Shown one piece after another: positions 11,560-23,330 of a stretch of DNA of 64,000 nucleotides. Each line of letters begins with the position of its first letter. Positions within the stretch are counted from its first letter, which is position 1. The position numbers and the translations under genes are program-made. The notes under the pieces are model-generated. The model saw only the letters and a list, made by a program, of their open reading frames with translations, made no database searches and was not told the origin of the DNA. The stretch is from Beta vulgaris subsp. vulgaris (taxonomy: Eukaryota > Streptophyta > Magnoliopsida > Caryophyllales > Amaranthaceae): assembly GCF_026745355.1 (NCBI RefSeq), contig NC_079205.1, positions 54,374,025 to 54,438,024 of the forward strand. Direction: 5' to 3'.

Positions 11560-11568
11560 TATATATAG
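11560..11568 (-). promoter_or_regulatory. TATA box of the BBE-like gene
   Basis: The minus strand reads CTATATATAGC about 80 nt upstream of the ATG at 11483, a usual plant TATA-to-start distance with a short leader. The leader is AC-rich (ATCATCACAAC). Confidence 0.6.
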
Positions 11569-11786
11569 TGAGGACTACGTACGTTGGAGTTGATTGTATT
11601 TGTATGAACATGGTTCATGATGTATTGATGTTACGTACTCTCATGAAATTTCTTAGAGAAGATTTTGGGTTTGAATTTCGGCGCCATTTGACGATAAAAT
11701 CCAACGAAAATTAGAAGAAAAATGGTGTACACAACGTCGTTGAATTCTAACTTGGAACTTGGGCAGGGGCCCCAATATTGTGGCTT

Positions 11787-11965
11787 AATATAATTCTTCA
11801 TTAGTTTAAGACGCCTTATTAACATATGATTGTAGTTTGACTATGATGATTTTGTATGGAATTTGTATGTGAGATATATTAATCAGTCATATCTTAGAAA
11901 ATAAACTACGCCCACGTATGTATGCCAATAACATATTGACCCAAAAACTATATCTTCATGTGTAT
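11787..11965. repeat. Duplicated segment, copy 2, upstream of BBE-like gene
   Basis: This segment aligns with 3681-3705 plus 5090-5245 and is uninterrupted here (TTCATTAGTTTAAGACGCC, then TTATTAACATATG). It provides the empty site for the CACTA insertion and may include distal promoter sequence of the oxidase gene. Confidence 0.7.
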
Positions 11966-12160
11966 ATAGAAGTAATTAATCAAAATTGTCCATCAAGGAA
12001 AAAAAAATTATTTTGAATTTGATGACTAATGAGATAGACTACATATAATCATGTCTAGTCACCCAAACACCTACTACAATTTAATTTTGTTTTCCCTTTC
12101 TAATTGAGAGTTTGAGACTGATGTTCAACTGTTCAAGAACTGCTCAGTAAGGTTGATGTA

Positions 12161-12965
12161 GGGCCCGTTCTCCCCAACTTATTTTCAGTTCAGTTCAGTT
12201 CAGCTCAGCTCCATTCTTTTATAACCATTTTGTTAAATATTATTATTATATTAGTATAATTTATTTTACTAATTACTCTTATTATAATTATTTAAATATA
12301 TATCATTACTATTAAGTATTATTATTATTGTTGTTGTTTCTATATATTATTTGTTTATTATAGCTTTACTCATTATTATTACTATTATTATTAGGAGGAA
12401 CATGGTTTAGGTCAAAGCACAAATAAACCCACTTATTTTAGCCCATAAACCAATCAAATCGCGTCAAGACGGTTTATGATGTAATTTTTGCTGTCCAACC
12501 CAATCATTATTTTTATTACTAAATATTTTTATATTATTAAATTTAATTATTAAAATAGTAACATTAATTTACTTATTAGATATTATTGTTATTATATATC
12601 ATCATCAAGTATTAATATATTAATACAAATAATATAAAATAACTATTATTAATTATCATTATTATCATTAATTATTATTATTATTAATTTATGTATTAAT
12701 ATTATTTATTTATAACTATCATTTAAAAATATCCAAAGTACTATTATTATTATTATTCATTATTATTACTTATCATTATAATTATTATTTAATATTCATA
12801 TTATTATTGTTTAGAATATTATTTATATATTTATTACATTCAGTTTATTTCAATTTAATTTAGTTCAATTCAATTCAATTCAATTCAATTCAATTCAGTT
12901 CAGCTCTGATAAGTTCAGTTCAGATCAGTTCAGTTCAGATGATTTATGCCGAAGAGAACAGACCC
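12161..12965. mobile_element. AT-rich element with 15-bp TIRs and CAGTT-type repeats at both ends
   Basis: The termini are GGGCCCGTTCTCCCC and, inverted at the right, GGGTCTGTTCTCTTC. A GTA triplet flanks both ends (12158-12160 and 12966-12968). Just inside each end are arrays of a pentamer (TTCAG repeats at 12186-12212 and 12836-12940). The core is almost pure A+T with many ATT trinucleotides. A 3-bp TSD suggests PIF/Harbinger or CACTA relatives, but the family is not recognised. Confidence 0.55.
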
Positions 12966-13084
12966 GTAATCTCTAACTCATACATGTATCGAGAAGCAAA
13001 TCGAACAATTGGCTATATTGGATCTCTTGGTTGTTAAGTACTCATAATACTAGGACATCAACTCCCAGTAGCTGATCCAGCGTG

Positions 13085-13240
13085 GGTTTAGTGGGTTCAA
13101 CTGAACCCGTGTGGATCCGGAAAAAAAAAAAGGAATCAAGTATGGTATATTAGCAATACATGCGTAATGTTTCATTGAAATGCACATTGGCTCAGTGGCA
13201 AAGTATTTAGTCCTTTGTGGGTTCGAAACTCTCGAGATGT
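13085..13240 (+). repeat. SINE-like segment with Pol III A and B boxes
   Basis: TGGCTCAGTGGC (13188-13199) fits an internal Pol III A box. GGTTCGAAACT (13220-13230) fits a B box, about 20 nt downstream, at tRNA-like spacing. It is preceded by a hairpin, GGGTTCAACTGAACCC (13109-13124). No acceptor-stem folding was found, so this is not an intact tRNA gene. It could be a tRNA-derived SINE fragment or chance. Confidence 0.35.
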
Positions 13241-13932
13241 GTTTTTATTTTTTTCCTCTTTCCCCCCCTTTTTTTCCTTCCATTATGCTTTTGTTATATT
13301 ATATTATTATTGACATTGTCTTCTCTTTTTCCTTTTTTTCTCCTTTCATACTTATGTTATATTATTATTTTTTTTTCCCTTTTTTGAATCCTCCCTTTAT
13401 TTGTTTAGCTTACTTTTCTTTCATAAATCTCTCTTTCCCACCATGTACAAATACAATAAAGCTAATGAATCTGGTATCTTTTTCATCCTCTTCCCATCTT
13501 TCTTTCTTAAGTATAATTAGTTACTAAAAAAATTTACTATATTGATTACTTGATTCACTACCCAAATATTTATATAATATGCAATGAGAAATTAAGTTGT
13601 TAAAATGAAAAGGACTAATGTTGATATATTCAAAAATTTCTATATTTGCGTTTGTAAACTAAATGTGCAAATATTAATTTTCAAAATGGAAGAATTTGAT
13701 ACATCACTTTGTAAACTAAATTCTCGACAGAGCTCATTATCACTCAAGAACTCTATAGGTTATTATATAGGATGAAAGCTCTTCTAAATATAGTGGTTGA
13801 AAGTTCCGTTTTCTCTGAAAAATTGTAACTCATTGATTTGGAATTTATATTCGAACTACTCCAAACCCATGTGACTCAATTCCTGGATCTGTACTGTCAA
13901 CTTCTTATTACTCTCCACTCAAAAACTCCTTA
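13241..13932. other. Intergenic, no gene recognised
   Basis: T-rich and C/T-rich sequence follows the SINE-like boxes (13241-13500), then AT-rich unique sequence up to the Helitron stack. The open frame at 13180-13527 is a by-product of the T-rich tract. Confidence 0.5.
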
Positions 13933-13936
13933 TCTA

Positions 13937-14052
13937 TCTATATATATATTTAAAGTAGAATCCTTCAGGCCACGTGTCGCAAAGTTAGAGCTTTCAATCC
14001 CACGTGGCATGACGTGGCATGCTCCTTTGATCAGTATTTTTTTGAAGCTCAA
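13937..14052 (+). repeat. 5' terminal segment of H2, inverted copy of the H1 5' end
   Basis: These 116 bp match 42382-42267 read on the minus strand, including GGCCACGTGTCG, CACGTGGCATGACGTGGCAT and GCTCCTTTGATCAGTATTTT. The match stops at AGCTCAA, exactly where H1's CTAG begins. This short arm makes the pair look like terminal inverted repeats of one 28-kb element, but the nested-Helitron reading explains the ends better. Confidence 0.85.
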
Positions 14053-14084
14053 CTAGTTTTGGGACCCGTGCAAAAATGCACGGG
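14053..14084 (-). terminator. H1 Helitron 3' end: hairpin, spacer, CTAG
   Basis: An 8-bp perfect stem (CCCGTGCA/TGCACGGG) with a 4-nt loop lies at 14065-14084, with eight bases between the hairpin and CTAG. This is the rolling-circle termination signal. The same layout, hairpin plus TCCCAAAA plus CTAG, occurs at 51389-51420. Confidence 0.9.
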
Positions 14085-14200
14085 AAGTGATTTGCTTAAT
14101 AAAACAGAATTTTCAATGAAACCAATAGCAGACAACAAATACTGTAATGAAAGAATAAGTAAAAGTTATATTAACAAACATTACAAAAATGTGTATGAAG

Positions 14201-17200
14201 TTATACATTTTGGAACACTTCCTTGTAAACAACATTTGTAGTTGTTTTGCACACATTATTCTCTTTATCACAAATCAGAATTTTAAGTCCTTTTTTGCTC
14301 GTGACTCGGGAAATAGCGACATATAGCTGACCATGGCTGAAAACAGGCCTCGGTAAATACAAACCGACGTGCGACAATGATTGTCCTTGACTTTTATTTA
14401 TTGTCATGGCAAAACACACAGTCAAAGGAAATTGTCGTCTTTGAATCTGATAGGAAATTTTGTTGAGTCAGACGGTGTTAGTGTCATTCGTGGGATGAAT
14501 ACCTTGTCACCAACATTGCTCCCTGAAATGACAGTAGCTTCAATCACTCGATTGCCTAAATGCTTGACTACCAGCCTCGTGCCATTACACAATCCAGATG
14601 TCTGATCAATATTACGAAGCAACATGATAGGACACCAACTTTTAACTTAATACTATGATTTGGCAGGCCTGAGCACTTTATTGTGTTTAAGAATTCAGTA
14701 GAATATATATCATGAGCCCCTAAGTTCCCTTCATCTTTACTAATTGCATCACAACTCAAGTAAATTTTCTCATCACCTGGAATTGTGGACAACACATGAT
14801 CATTTACCTTCTCAACTATTTCATTAGTTGGAGCTAATATTGCTCTTTCTTGGAAGTATTTGGCTTCCCAAAGGTGATCAGTGAGTGAAGGGTATGTGCT
14901 GTCGACAATCGATGATATGGGGTCATCTCCACCGTCTATAAGAATATCTTCAGTGATTTCAATATCGACTTCTCCATCATTGGGCCCTCCAGCTCTGCCA
15001 TCGCCAACGCTTAGTATCCATTCTGAGAAGTCCCTTATTTCATTAGCGGTAGACGAAGAAGAACATGATTGAAGTCTCATATTGGTGTCAGCTTCAAAAC
15101 CTTACATGAATCCCATAGAAACGAAGAGTTCAAGGTCGAAATACTATATCTTGCCTGGTACCCTTGGGTATAACAGGCAGAATCTGTCTTAAATCACCAC
15201 CAAAGACAACAACTTTACCTCCAAATGGTCGATGCAAATTATCTCGATCAACAGCTTGCATAATGTCCTTTAAACTCCTATCAAGTGCTTCAAAGCAATA
15301 TTTGTGCATCATTGGTGCTTCATCCCAGATAATTAGCTTTGTTCTCATGAGCAATGCAGCTAAGTCAGAACCAGGCCTAATAGCTACACACGTAGAGTTT
15401 TCACAAACATTGAGTGGAAGCCCGAACCTTGAATGGGCGGTTCGACCTTTTGGAAGAAGTAGGGACGCAATTCCACTTGATGCTACTGGCAAAACAATTT
15501 CACCCATCTTCCTAATTGCAACACACAATGTCCTCCAAATGTATGTCTTACCCGTCCCTCCATATCCGTATACAAAAAACACACCTCCTGATTGGCCATT
15601 AACAGAGTGCATTATTTCGTTGAAAACCATTAGTTGTTCTTCGGTTAGACAGGGAAATAGTTTGTCATATTCTTGAATTAAGGAGGGTATGTCATATGAA
15701 AGCTCATCCGCTATTAGCTTATTTTGACCTTCAAACACGACTAATTCATCTGGAAATGGCATCTCACTGAATTTTCGAAGACTACTACCATTACTTTGAA
15801 GTTTAGCTTCAATATCTGCCAGTGCAAACGCTTGAATTTGTTCATCAGTTAGAGTTAAATCTGCAACGCGATAGAGAAGATTTAATATTAGATGCCTTCA
15901 TATAGTCATCGTGATCTTTTTTTCGTTGCACAATTATTAAACATGCAAGTAAGCGATAAAAAAAAGTAAGTATGCATAGTACTGTAGCATGTACCTTTGT
16001 TTTTATGAATAGACGTTGTTTATATAGAATGTCATCAGATAGTAGGTGCCATGTTTTTTCCCATATGTCTTCTGGTTTAGATAAGCTACCAGACATAAGT
16101 AACATGCAAAACAGATTCCTAGATAATGCCCCGTTTCTCTAAAGCTTGCCTCTGTTATGGCGTCTATGTATTCCTTGTCGTCATCAAGCAGCCCCCTTGC
16201 ATAGCAAGCTTCTTTGAAGGTTGGATACACTGAACCATCAACAGTTCTTATATCCTCGTAGCACGTCGGACCTTTGACAAAATTAAGGAGCGTTCTTAGA
16301 TAGTATTTCTCACCAGAACCTGGAGTGACATGGTATACCCTGCCAAGTGAGAAACCTTTCGACCTAGGTGCCCATTCTCGCGTAGGTTGTTTCCAAACAA
16401 ATTTGTGGGGAACTCTACATACGTCAACTGTCTTGCTTCTTCATACTTTTGGTTGCATTCCATCCACGATAAAAACTTTGTCTTATTAACATTAGGTCTA
16501 TCAAGTACATCTCCACGTCCATCTGGTCAGTGTAGACAACCATTTGCTCCCCAGGTAGATGGAAACTCAATCTCTCAACAGCAGGGGTTCGATGGTGAAT
16601 AGGAAATCCATATATCCTCCACACTGCCTCACAAGCAGATATGTAACGGCAGTCGTAATACATTTTAATCTCATCAATCTTTTGTGGATCATCGCTGCTA
16701 TTTCTGTTTTGATAAGCAGCAGCCGTCACTCTATCGTAACCCTTATTTATGTACTTGAACAAATACTTTATCGATCTGGATTGATTGCACCATTCAACGT
16801 TTATATGGGCACGATACTTACGAAGCAGTTGTGGATTATAAGGAACAACAAACCTATTATCAAGATGCACTCCGTTTTTCTCAACCGAGATTCCGTTATC
16901 TCTTCTTCTATAAACTGGATATCCTTCCTCATCAACCTTTGTTTCGTCAATAAATCTTTTAGGAAAATGCTTTGTGCACTTTTTTGATCCATGCAAGGTG
17001 CATTAGTGTTGGAGGGACCACATGGACCATGTACATCATTTCCGTAACAGTCTCATATAAATCCGGATCCTCAATTGGATCTGGTAACTCAGCGCATATA
17101 ATCTTGTCAATATCGCTTGCCTGTGGATATTTGTCAGCGGGGTGCAGGAAAAGAAGTATATGAGCATGCGGAAGGCCACGCTTTTGAAACTCAACTGTAT

Positions 17201-18875
17201 AAACAACTGGAGAAAGAAGAAAATATGTATGTATCATTATTTGAACAACCTTATAAGTAGACCAACTAATCTTGAATGTAGTCAATGTTTTGTAAAGTAG
17301 TATGAAATTCAATTAATTCAATAAGAATATATATTAAAGATGAGAAAAAGATGTAGAAATCAGCATCATTATACCGCATTTGATTTATACGTACCAGCTT
17401 TAACTCGGCCAAATATCTCATTCTCCTTTAAGTCTTTAACCAATTGGTCGAGCTTCATTTTAAAGACTCGACAGATGATATCCGGTCTGTCCTCGGGTCT
17501 AAGTCCCCTTTTTTGAACGAATCTGCTTATTTCTGGCCATTTAGCATTACACGTAAAGGTTATAAACAGATCTGGATAACCATACCATCTACAAATTGCC
17601 ATTGCATCCTGATAGTTCTCTCTCATGTAGCTATGTCCACCTGTGAATGACGCTGGTATAACAATGCGATTGCCATTGGAAGATCCCTCTGTATCACCTC
17701 TTTCCACAGCCCCTCTTAAATTCTTCACATTATCTGATCTTAAACTTTGTTGGTTATTCTTTAGAAAGGAGAGCCTCTCTGCCTCAATCATAGTGTAGCC
17801 GTCAACCAAAAATTGTTGATACAACCGACGACATAATAACAAAGTATCAGCTTCATGTTCACGATCTTGCATTCTGTATGCAAACCACTCACGCATAGTA
17901 AGTCGTTCTCTTTTATTCGTAGAACTACTTGATGCGGTCTTGTCTCTATGCATAACATCTACTCGATATCCATCTTCCCCATATGGGAAAATCAGTGGAT
18001 ATTGTAACGGTAAATACGATGGGTGAAGCTCAGATATCTGCCTTAATCTTCCATTTTTCCTTTGGACTACTACATCCCTCTTATCTGCTGTATCAATGTC
18101 TCCAACTATAAGCGCGGCCACTTCGGATGTTGTTGGAAGGTTATAAGTCCTTCCATCAGAATCCCTTCTTCCAATTAGCCTAAGTTTTAAGTCTTCGCCG
18201 TTGTTTGATTCGAAACGATCTCTAGCCATTCTAAAACTCTTGGCCAATGGGTTATGCTGATCAATCATATCCTTCAATTGTGCAACGACACGATCTTCAA
18301 ATTTATTTGGGTCTTTAGAACTGAAGCAATATAGTACGTTCAAACGTTAGCATTGCTTTATTATGAATGAGGATGTATATATTACATTTAAAACAAATAA
18401 CATGTTCAAATATTTGCAGTAAAATAGCACGATACCTTGCCGCACTCATCCTATTCTGAACCTCTTCTTCAGTGTCATATATGTATAGTTGAGAGAATTT
18501 AGGACGTGCTCCATCGTTCGGCAACAAACTGCCTATCAGGTGATGATTTTGACCTCCAATCTTGTATGTATATGGACCACGCCCATGAGTAGTTGGTGCA
18601 ATTATTCTACCTCCCATAGAAGTGAAAGAATACATCATGTTATACCCCTAATATTATCAAGGAAGTGCGCACTTCTACTATGTCTCTTCTTCAATAGATC
18701 TTCCAAAAGTTGGGTGGACGCTTAAGTAAAGGTAATTGCACTTTTCCTTGCATGCAACACATCCCAAACTTTGGTCTTCCACTCTTATTTCGCTTGTTTA
18801 CTCGTTCACCAAACCACATTTGTGCTCCACAGAACTCGCAAACACAGGTGGGATCTCCCAAATCTGAATAACCTT
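14201..18875 (-). pseudogene. Helitron Rep/PIF1-type helicase of H1, main exons, frameshifted
   Basis: Coding runs from 18875 down to 14201. The order is a zinc-ribbon-like start (CVCEFCGAQMWFGERV, CCMQGKVQLP), the Helitron helicase-like N domain (18638-17394; YPLIFPYGEDGY, WYGYPDLFITFTCN), the HUH Rep motif (GLPHAHILLFLHP, about 17190), the two-tyrosine motif IKYLFKYINKGYDR (about 16745), then a PIF1-family helicase with Walker A GYGGTGKT, Walker B IIWDEAP and GGDLRQILPVIPKG (15762-15130). The C-terminal motif [14 protein letters not shown] is near 14400. Introns with GT-AG ends are seen at about 17208-17394, 18335-18445 and 15868-15995. Frame breaks occur near 18690, 18640, 16990, 16430, 15125, 15090, 14640 and 14430. 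It would nick and unwind DNA for rolling-circle transposition. It is probably not translated intact. Confidence 0.9.
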
Positions 18876-18962
18876 CTACAGTAAAGAAACAATTATAACT
18901 TTAAATAGTGTTTTATATGAACTTCTTAACATGATAGTATAATATGTAAGTCTAATAACGCA

Positions 18963-20330
18963 CCATTGACTACAATGTCACCATCATTAGATGCTCTACA
19001 AAAAGCATATATGATACGTATGCGTTATAGGATTTACATGTGTTCTTATTTAAAAATTGAGTTAAAAAAAGCACGATATAACAAAAAATATACCAAAATA
19101 ATTATGCTTTACTGCATGACTTATACCTGGACCAATTGTTTCTGCTCGCGCATTGGAATTTAAATTGCTGTCGACGTGCATATCATTTCCTTCAACATCA
19201 TTGTCATCTGTATACAAACTATTTGTTTTTAATGCATAAACAAAGAAGTTTAATAACTGTATAAGTTATCTGCCTACTATTTATGGTGTTGTATTAGTTA
19301 ATTAATATTTACTATAACATACCTGGAATTATTCTCTTTGAAACCGATTGAAGGACTTGCTTACTTCGGATAACACGTGTCTTTGATCTAAATGAACTAC
19401 ATAATCTCATAGGTTGTATAACTTCCGTTGACAGTGGACATGGCGTAGACGCTATTTCATGCGACAATAGGTGATGTTAGTTGGTCACAACGTATTATAT
19501 ATTTATGATCATACTATGCCAAAACTGAAATAGTATAAACATGTAATATTTCTAATAGATTAATTTATTACCAGAACTTCGTTTCTCTTCAATTATAAGT
19601 TTTCGTTGATGCCTTGCTATCTTTGATGCATTTCTTTATCTGAAGCACATAATTTTTCAAAATATTATTAGATTGTTTATACAGTAACGTTATTAGACAA
19701 ATTAACAATCAATAAGGAATAATTTATTATAAACTAACCGAACTAATATCTGTTATAGCACTTAATGGCGATTGAGTTGTGATGTCCACATGACAATTAA
19801 AATCTTGTGAACTTGAAGATGGTGCACTTGTTGAAAACACTGCATTAAGAGTAATTTTACATTACTATCTTGCAAGTAATACGTTTTCAAAGTAAAATAC
19901 ACTATATACACTCACCATTAGGAATCGGAGTTACTGTAAGAATTAGTAGAGAAGTTTATAATTGTCGACGATAAAGGAGATAATCCATTACTTGAAGAAA
20001 CCGCTTATAATTGCAAGACAATTAAAATGTTAGTTGCATATATAAAAACAAAAGGATAACTAATTATTGTCCAAAATCATTGGATGATATGTGTTAATTA
20101 CTTAATATAATTGCGATTTATACCTGATGAAGATCCATTAAGAGGTAAGTTGATTGGCATGGTGATATTATTTCGTGGTCGTATAGGAGTAGAGGAACGC
20201 GTAAATCTTGCACGCTTTTCTAACATAATGAACTTCCTCTTTTGTCTTGCATATTTTTGTTGAGCTTCTTTTATAACAATTGATTGAGTGAAGGAGTGGT
20301 AACTAAAATAAGAAATGTTTTCCATGTTAA
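18963..20330 (-). pseudogene. 5' coding exons of the H1 Rep/helicase gene
   Basis: Several short exons with GT-AG borders precede the main exon. They are about 18963-19005 (ASNDGDIVVNG), 19128-19210 (DDNDVEGNDMHVDSN and RAETIGPG), 19322-19452 (FRSKTRVIRSKQVLQSVSK), 19571-19640 (SKIARHQRKLIIEEKRSS) and 20122-20270 (QQKYARQKRKFIMLEKRARF). Two of them carry a basic A-RQ-RK-I---KR unit, resembling the basic repeats upstream of the catalytic part of plant Helitron proteins. Exon borders are read by eye and the exact chain is uncertain. Confidence 0.5.
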
Positions 20331-20436
20331 TAGCATGAATTGGTGGATATAAAAGATATCGTTTTGAATTCATATGTACATTCAATGAAATTAATCTTTT
20401 AATTCTACTTATGTTATAGTAAGTTATTCTTGTCAA

Positions 20437-21388
20437 AGCATAGAAGTAAGCAAATTAAAATAGTTATGTGGTTCATCTAAGAATTACAAGTAGTATACTA
20501 AAAGCGAAATTTGAACTGCACGTTTGCCCAGTGAATAAACATTAAGTCATTTATATTGTTGATTTACAAATAAAATAATATAGATTTTGTATGAATTAAC
20601 AATTTTGTTAAATATGTATGAAACAATATTAAATGGATGGTAATAATATTTTTTAGTTTACATAAAATAACACTTATGAATGAAATAAAATTATAACGCT
20701 TAATAAGGACATGACATTTCTATATTTTCAAATAAATGTGTAAATTCATAGTATGATTTCCAAGCCTAATATAGATACAAAATCTTATATATAACCTGTT
20801 TTAAAGCACATTACACATTCCATCTAAACATAACCTTCATGTGATACTCTTTATATACTACCTAATACTACATACCTTAAACCTTAAATAACTAAATACA
20901 TGTTCACCTACATATAACGTATACCACAGTAACTATATGTTTTTTTTATAGCATATTCGCATGATTTATAAATAGTTGCGACAACGAATTATTTATTGAG
21001 GGATTAATTGATTTATTTAAATTGGCCGTATAATAATATGCATATCAAATCCATAGTAAATGACGTCAATATACTACTCTTTATCAACAAAATATAAAAG
21101 TGGTAATTCCAGAGTTTACATAAAAATAAGATTTCCAACACCAATATAAATAAAAATCGATATATATATATATATATACTTGTTTTAAAGCCCATTATAC
21201 ATATCCAACTAAATATAACCTTTAATGTGATACTCCTTACATACTACTTAATACTACCTTAACTAAACATTTAAAACCTTCTAAAAAAAATAAAAAGAAA
21301 CACTAAAAACCTAAGTATAAATCAAGATGAGAAACCGAAAATTTACAACAAAATTCATATAAACTTGCCGCTTCATCTTCTCTTCCTC

Positions 21389-21435
<47 letters not shown>

Positions 21436-21683
21436 AACATTCATCATCTTCACGTAAAAATGGCAACTTTCCTTTGCCAAACGTTTATTTCCAGATTTCT
21501 TTTAACAAATTACACAACAAAAAAAAATTAGATGCACAAAAAATATAGCAGAAATATGAGAAAACGATTGGTTTCTGATTTAATATCATAAAAGGGGATT
21601 TAGAAATTGGAGAAATTATTTTTGGGAAGATATTATCGCATGCACGACGGATTTGATGTTGATTTCCATTGAAGAAGAAGTGG
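20437..21683. other. Non-coding part of H1 with CT microsatellite
   Basis: AT-rich sequence lies between Rep exons. A (CT)n tract runs about 21389-21434. It is followed by a plus-strand ATGGCAACTTTCC that opens only a short frame, resembling a plant leader and possibly a captured promoter fragment. Confidence 0.4.
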
Positions 21684-22193
21684 AGAAACGATTTATTTCA
21701 AGGATTGAGGATTTACAGGTGTTGTGTTTTTTTTTTTATCAATTTCGTTTTTTTTAATAATTAATAATTCTATATATTCATGAATATATGATAATTTTAT
21801 AGATCTACAATTTTAAGTTAGTTGTTAAAAAACCGAACTAAAAAACATGCATTTATATCCTCAATTTTTATTTTTTCCTGTATTTATTTTCTACGAATAT
21901 GTAGATTTCTTTCGCATGCATCTAAAAAAACAAAAAATAAGTTCAATATCCTAGTATCTGAATATCTAATTTTTGTTTTTCTAGTATCTGAATATCGAAT
22001 GCATGTCAATTTTTTTTGTTTCGTGTTTATTTTCTATGAATGTGTATATTTTTTTTCGCATGCATGTCACAAAATTATGAAATTTAAATTATAATTCTAA
22101 ATAGTATAATATAGTTTAAATTTTAATCTTTTACTAATTAATACCTATATTATTTCATTAATATATGATTAATGTCTCGATCTTAAATTAGTT
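21684..22193. repeat. 510-bp tandem duplication, copy 1
   Basis: It starts AGAAACGATTTATTTCAAGG and is repeated from 22194. The two copies differ at only scattered bases. The second copy is split by the solo LTR and ends near 27161 (TCTCGATCTTAAATTAG). Confidence 0.9.
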
Positions 22194-22978
22194 AGAAACG
22201 ATTTATTTCAAGGATTGAGGATTTACAGGTGTTGTGGTTTTTTTTATCAATTTCGTTTTTTTTAATAATTAATAATTCTATATATTCATGAATATATGAT
22301 AATTTTATAGATCTACAATTTTCAATTGTTCGAAAACCGAAATAAAAAACATGCATTTATATCCTCAATTTTTATTTTTTCCTGTATTTATTTTCTACGA
22401 ATATGTATATTTCTTTCGCATGCATCTAAAAAAACAAAAAATAAGTTCAATATCCTAGTATCTGAATATCTAATTTTTGTTTTTCTAGTATCTGAATATC
22501 GAATGCATGTCAATTTTTTTTGTTTCGTGTTTATTTTCTATGAATGTGTATATTTGTAACACCCCCAAATTACTCACTTTTAAATAAATAATTTAATAAA
22601 TAATATTTGAGTAATTTAGGAGTATTACCGCCACGTGACTAACACGCTTTCGGCAACCAACTACTAACTAACCAAAATAACTTGCAGCGGAAGACTTTAA
22701 CCAAAAATAATAATACTTCTTTATTAATAAAAGTAAATATTGTCTCAATACTCAAAATAAATGAAACACTCTAATCTAGGTGAAGATCCCTTCCTAGTAT
22801 GCTCCCATGCACATCCAAAATTCACCTGCAAATCTGCTTACCAAAAGGTAAACAGGGCAAAGCCAAATAGGAAAAAAAGAAATACGCGTCAGTATAAAAC
22901 TGAGTACGAAATGTACTAGATAAGTAACACATTTGTTAGTTCATAACAATTTTTTGTTTCGAAAACTCCATTACCAAT

Positions 22979-23171
22979 AATTCAAGAATAACTCTTTAAG
23001 AATAAACTATTTTCAAACACTTAATAATAATTCAAGAATAATATTTTAAGAACAAACTATTTCCAAACACTTGAATAATAATTCAAGAACAACCTTTTAA
23101 GAACAAACTCTTTCCAAACACTTGAATAATAATTCAAGAATAAACTTTTAAGAATAAACTCTTTCCAAACA
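22979..23171. repeat. Four 50-51-bp tandem repeats inside the LTR
   Basis: The phrase TTCAAGAATAA recurs at 22981, 23031, 23082 and 23132, each followed by TTTAAGAAYAAACT. Short arrays of this kind are common in LTR U3 regions. Confidence 0.75.
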
Positions 23172-23330
23172 ACTTGGATTAAAAATAATCCTGAAAACAA
23201 TTCCTCTTCTTATCTCCCCTTCTATTTTGCTAAGTGTGCACACCCCCTAAGCTAGTCATCCCATCACGGAGCTATATCAAGGGGTAACTATAATTGCCAA
23301 CAAGTGGACTTTGAATCTCTTGATATTAAT

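Noticed and set aside
13188..13230. tRNA gene
   Set aside because: Box A and box B are present, but no acceptor or anticodon stem can be folded around them.
15164..15676. 170-aa plus-strand ORF opposite the helicase
   Set aside because: It is the antisense shadow of the Rep/PIF1 helicase; the minus strand has Walker motifs. The same holds for 49752-50216 in H2.
21822..22559. Two similar plus-strand ORFs of 90 and 77 aa suggesting a gene pair
   Set aside because: They are the same AT-rich non-coding sequence present twice because of the 510-bp tandem duplication.
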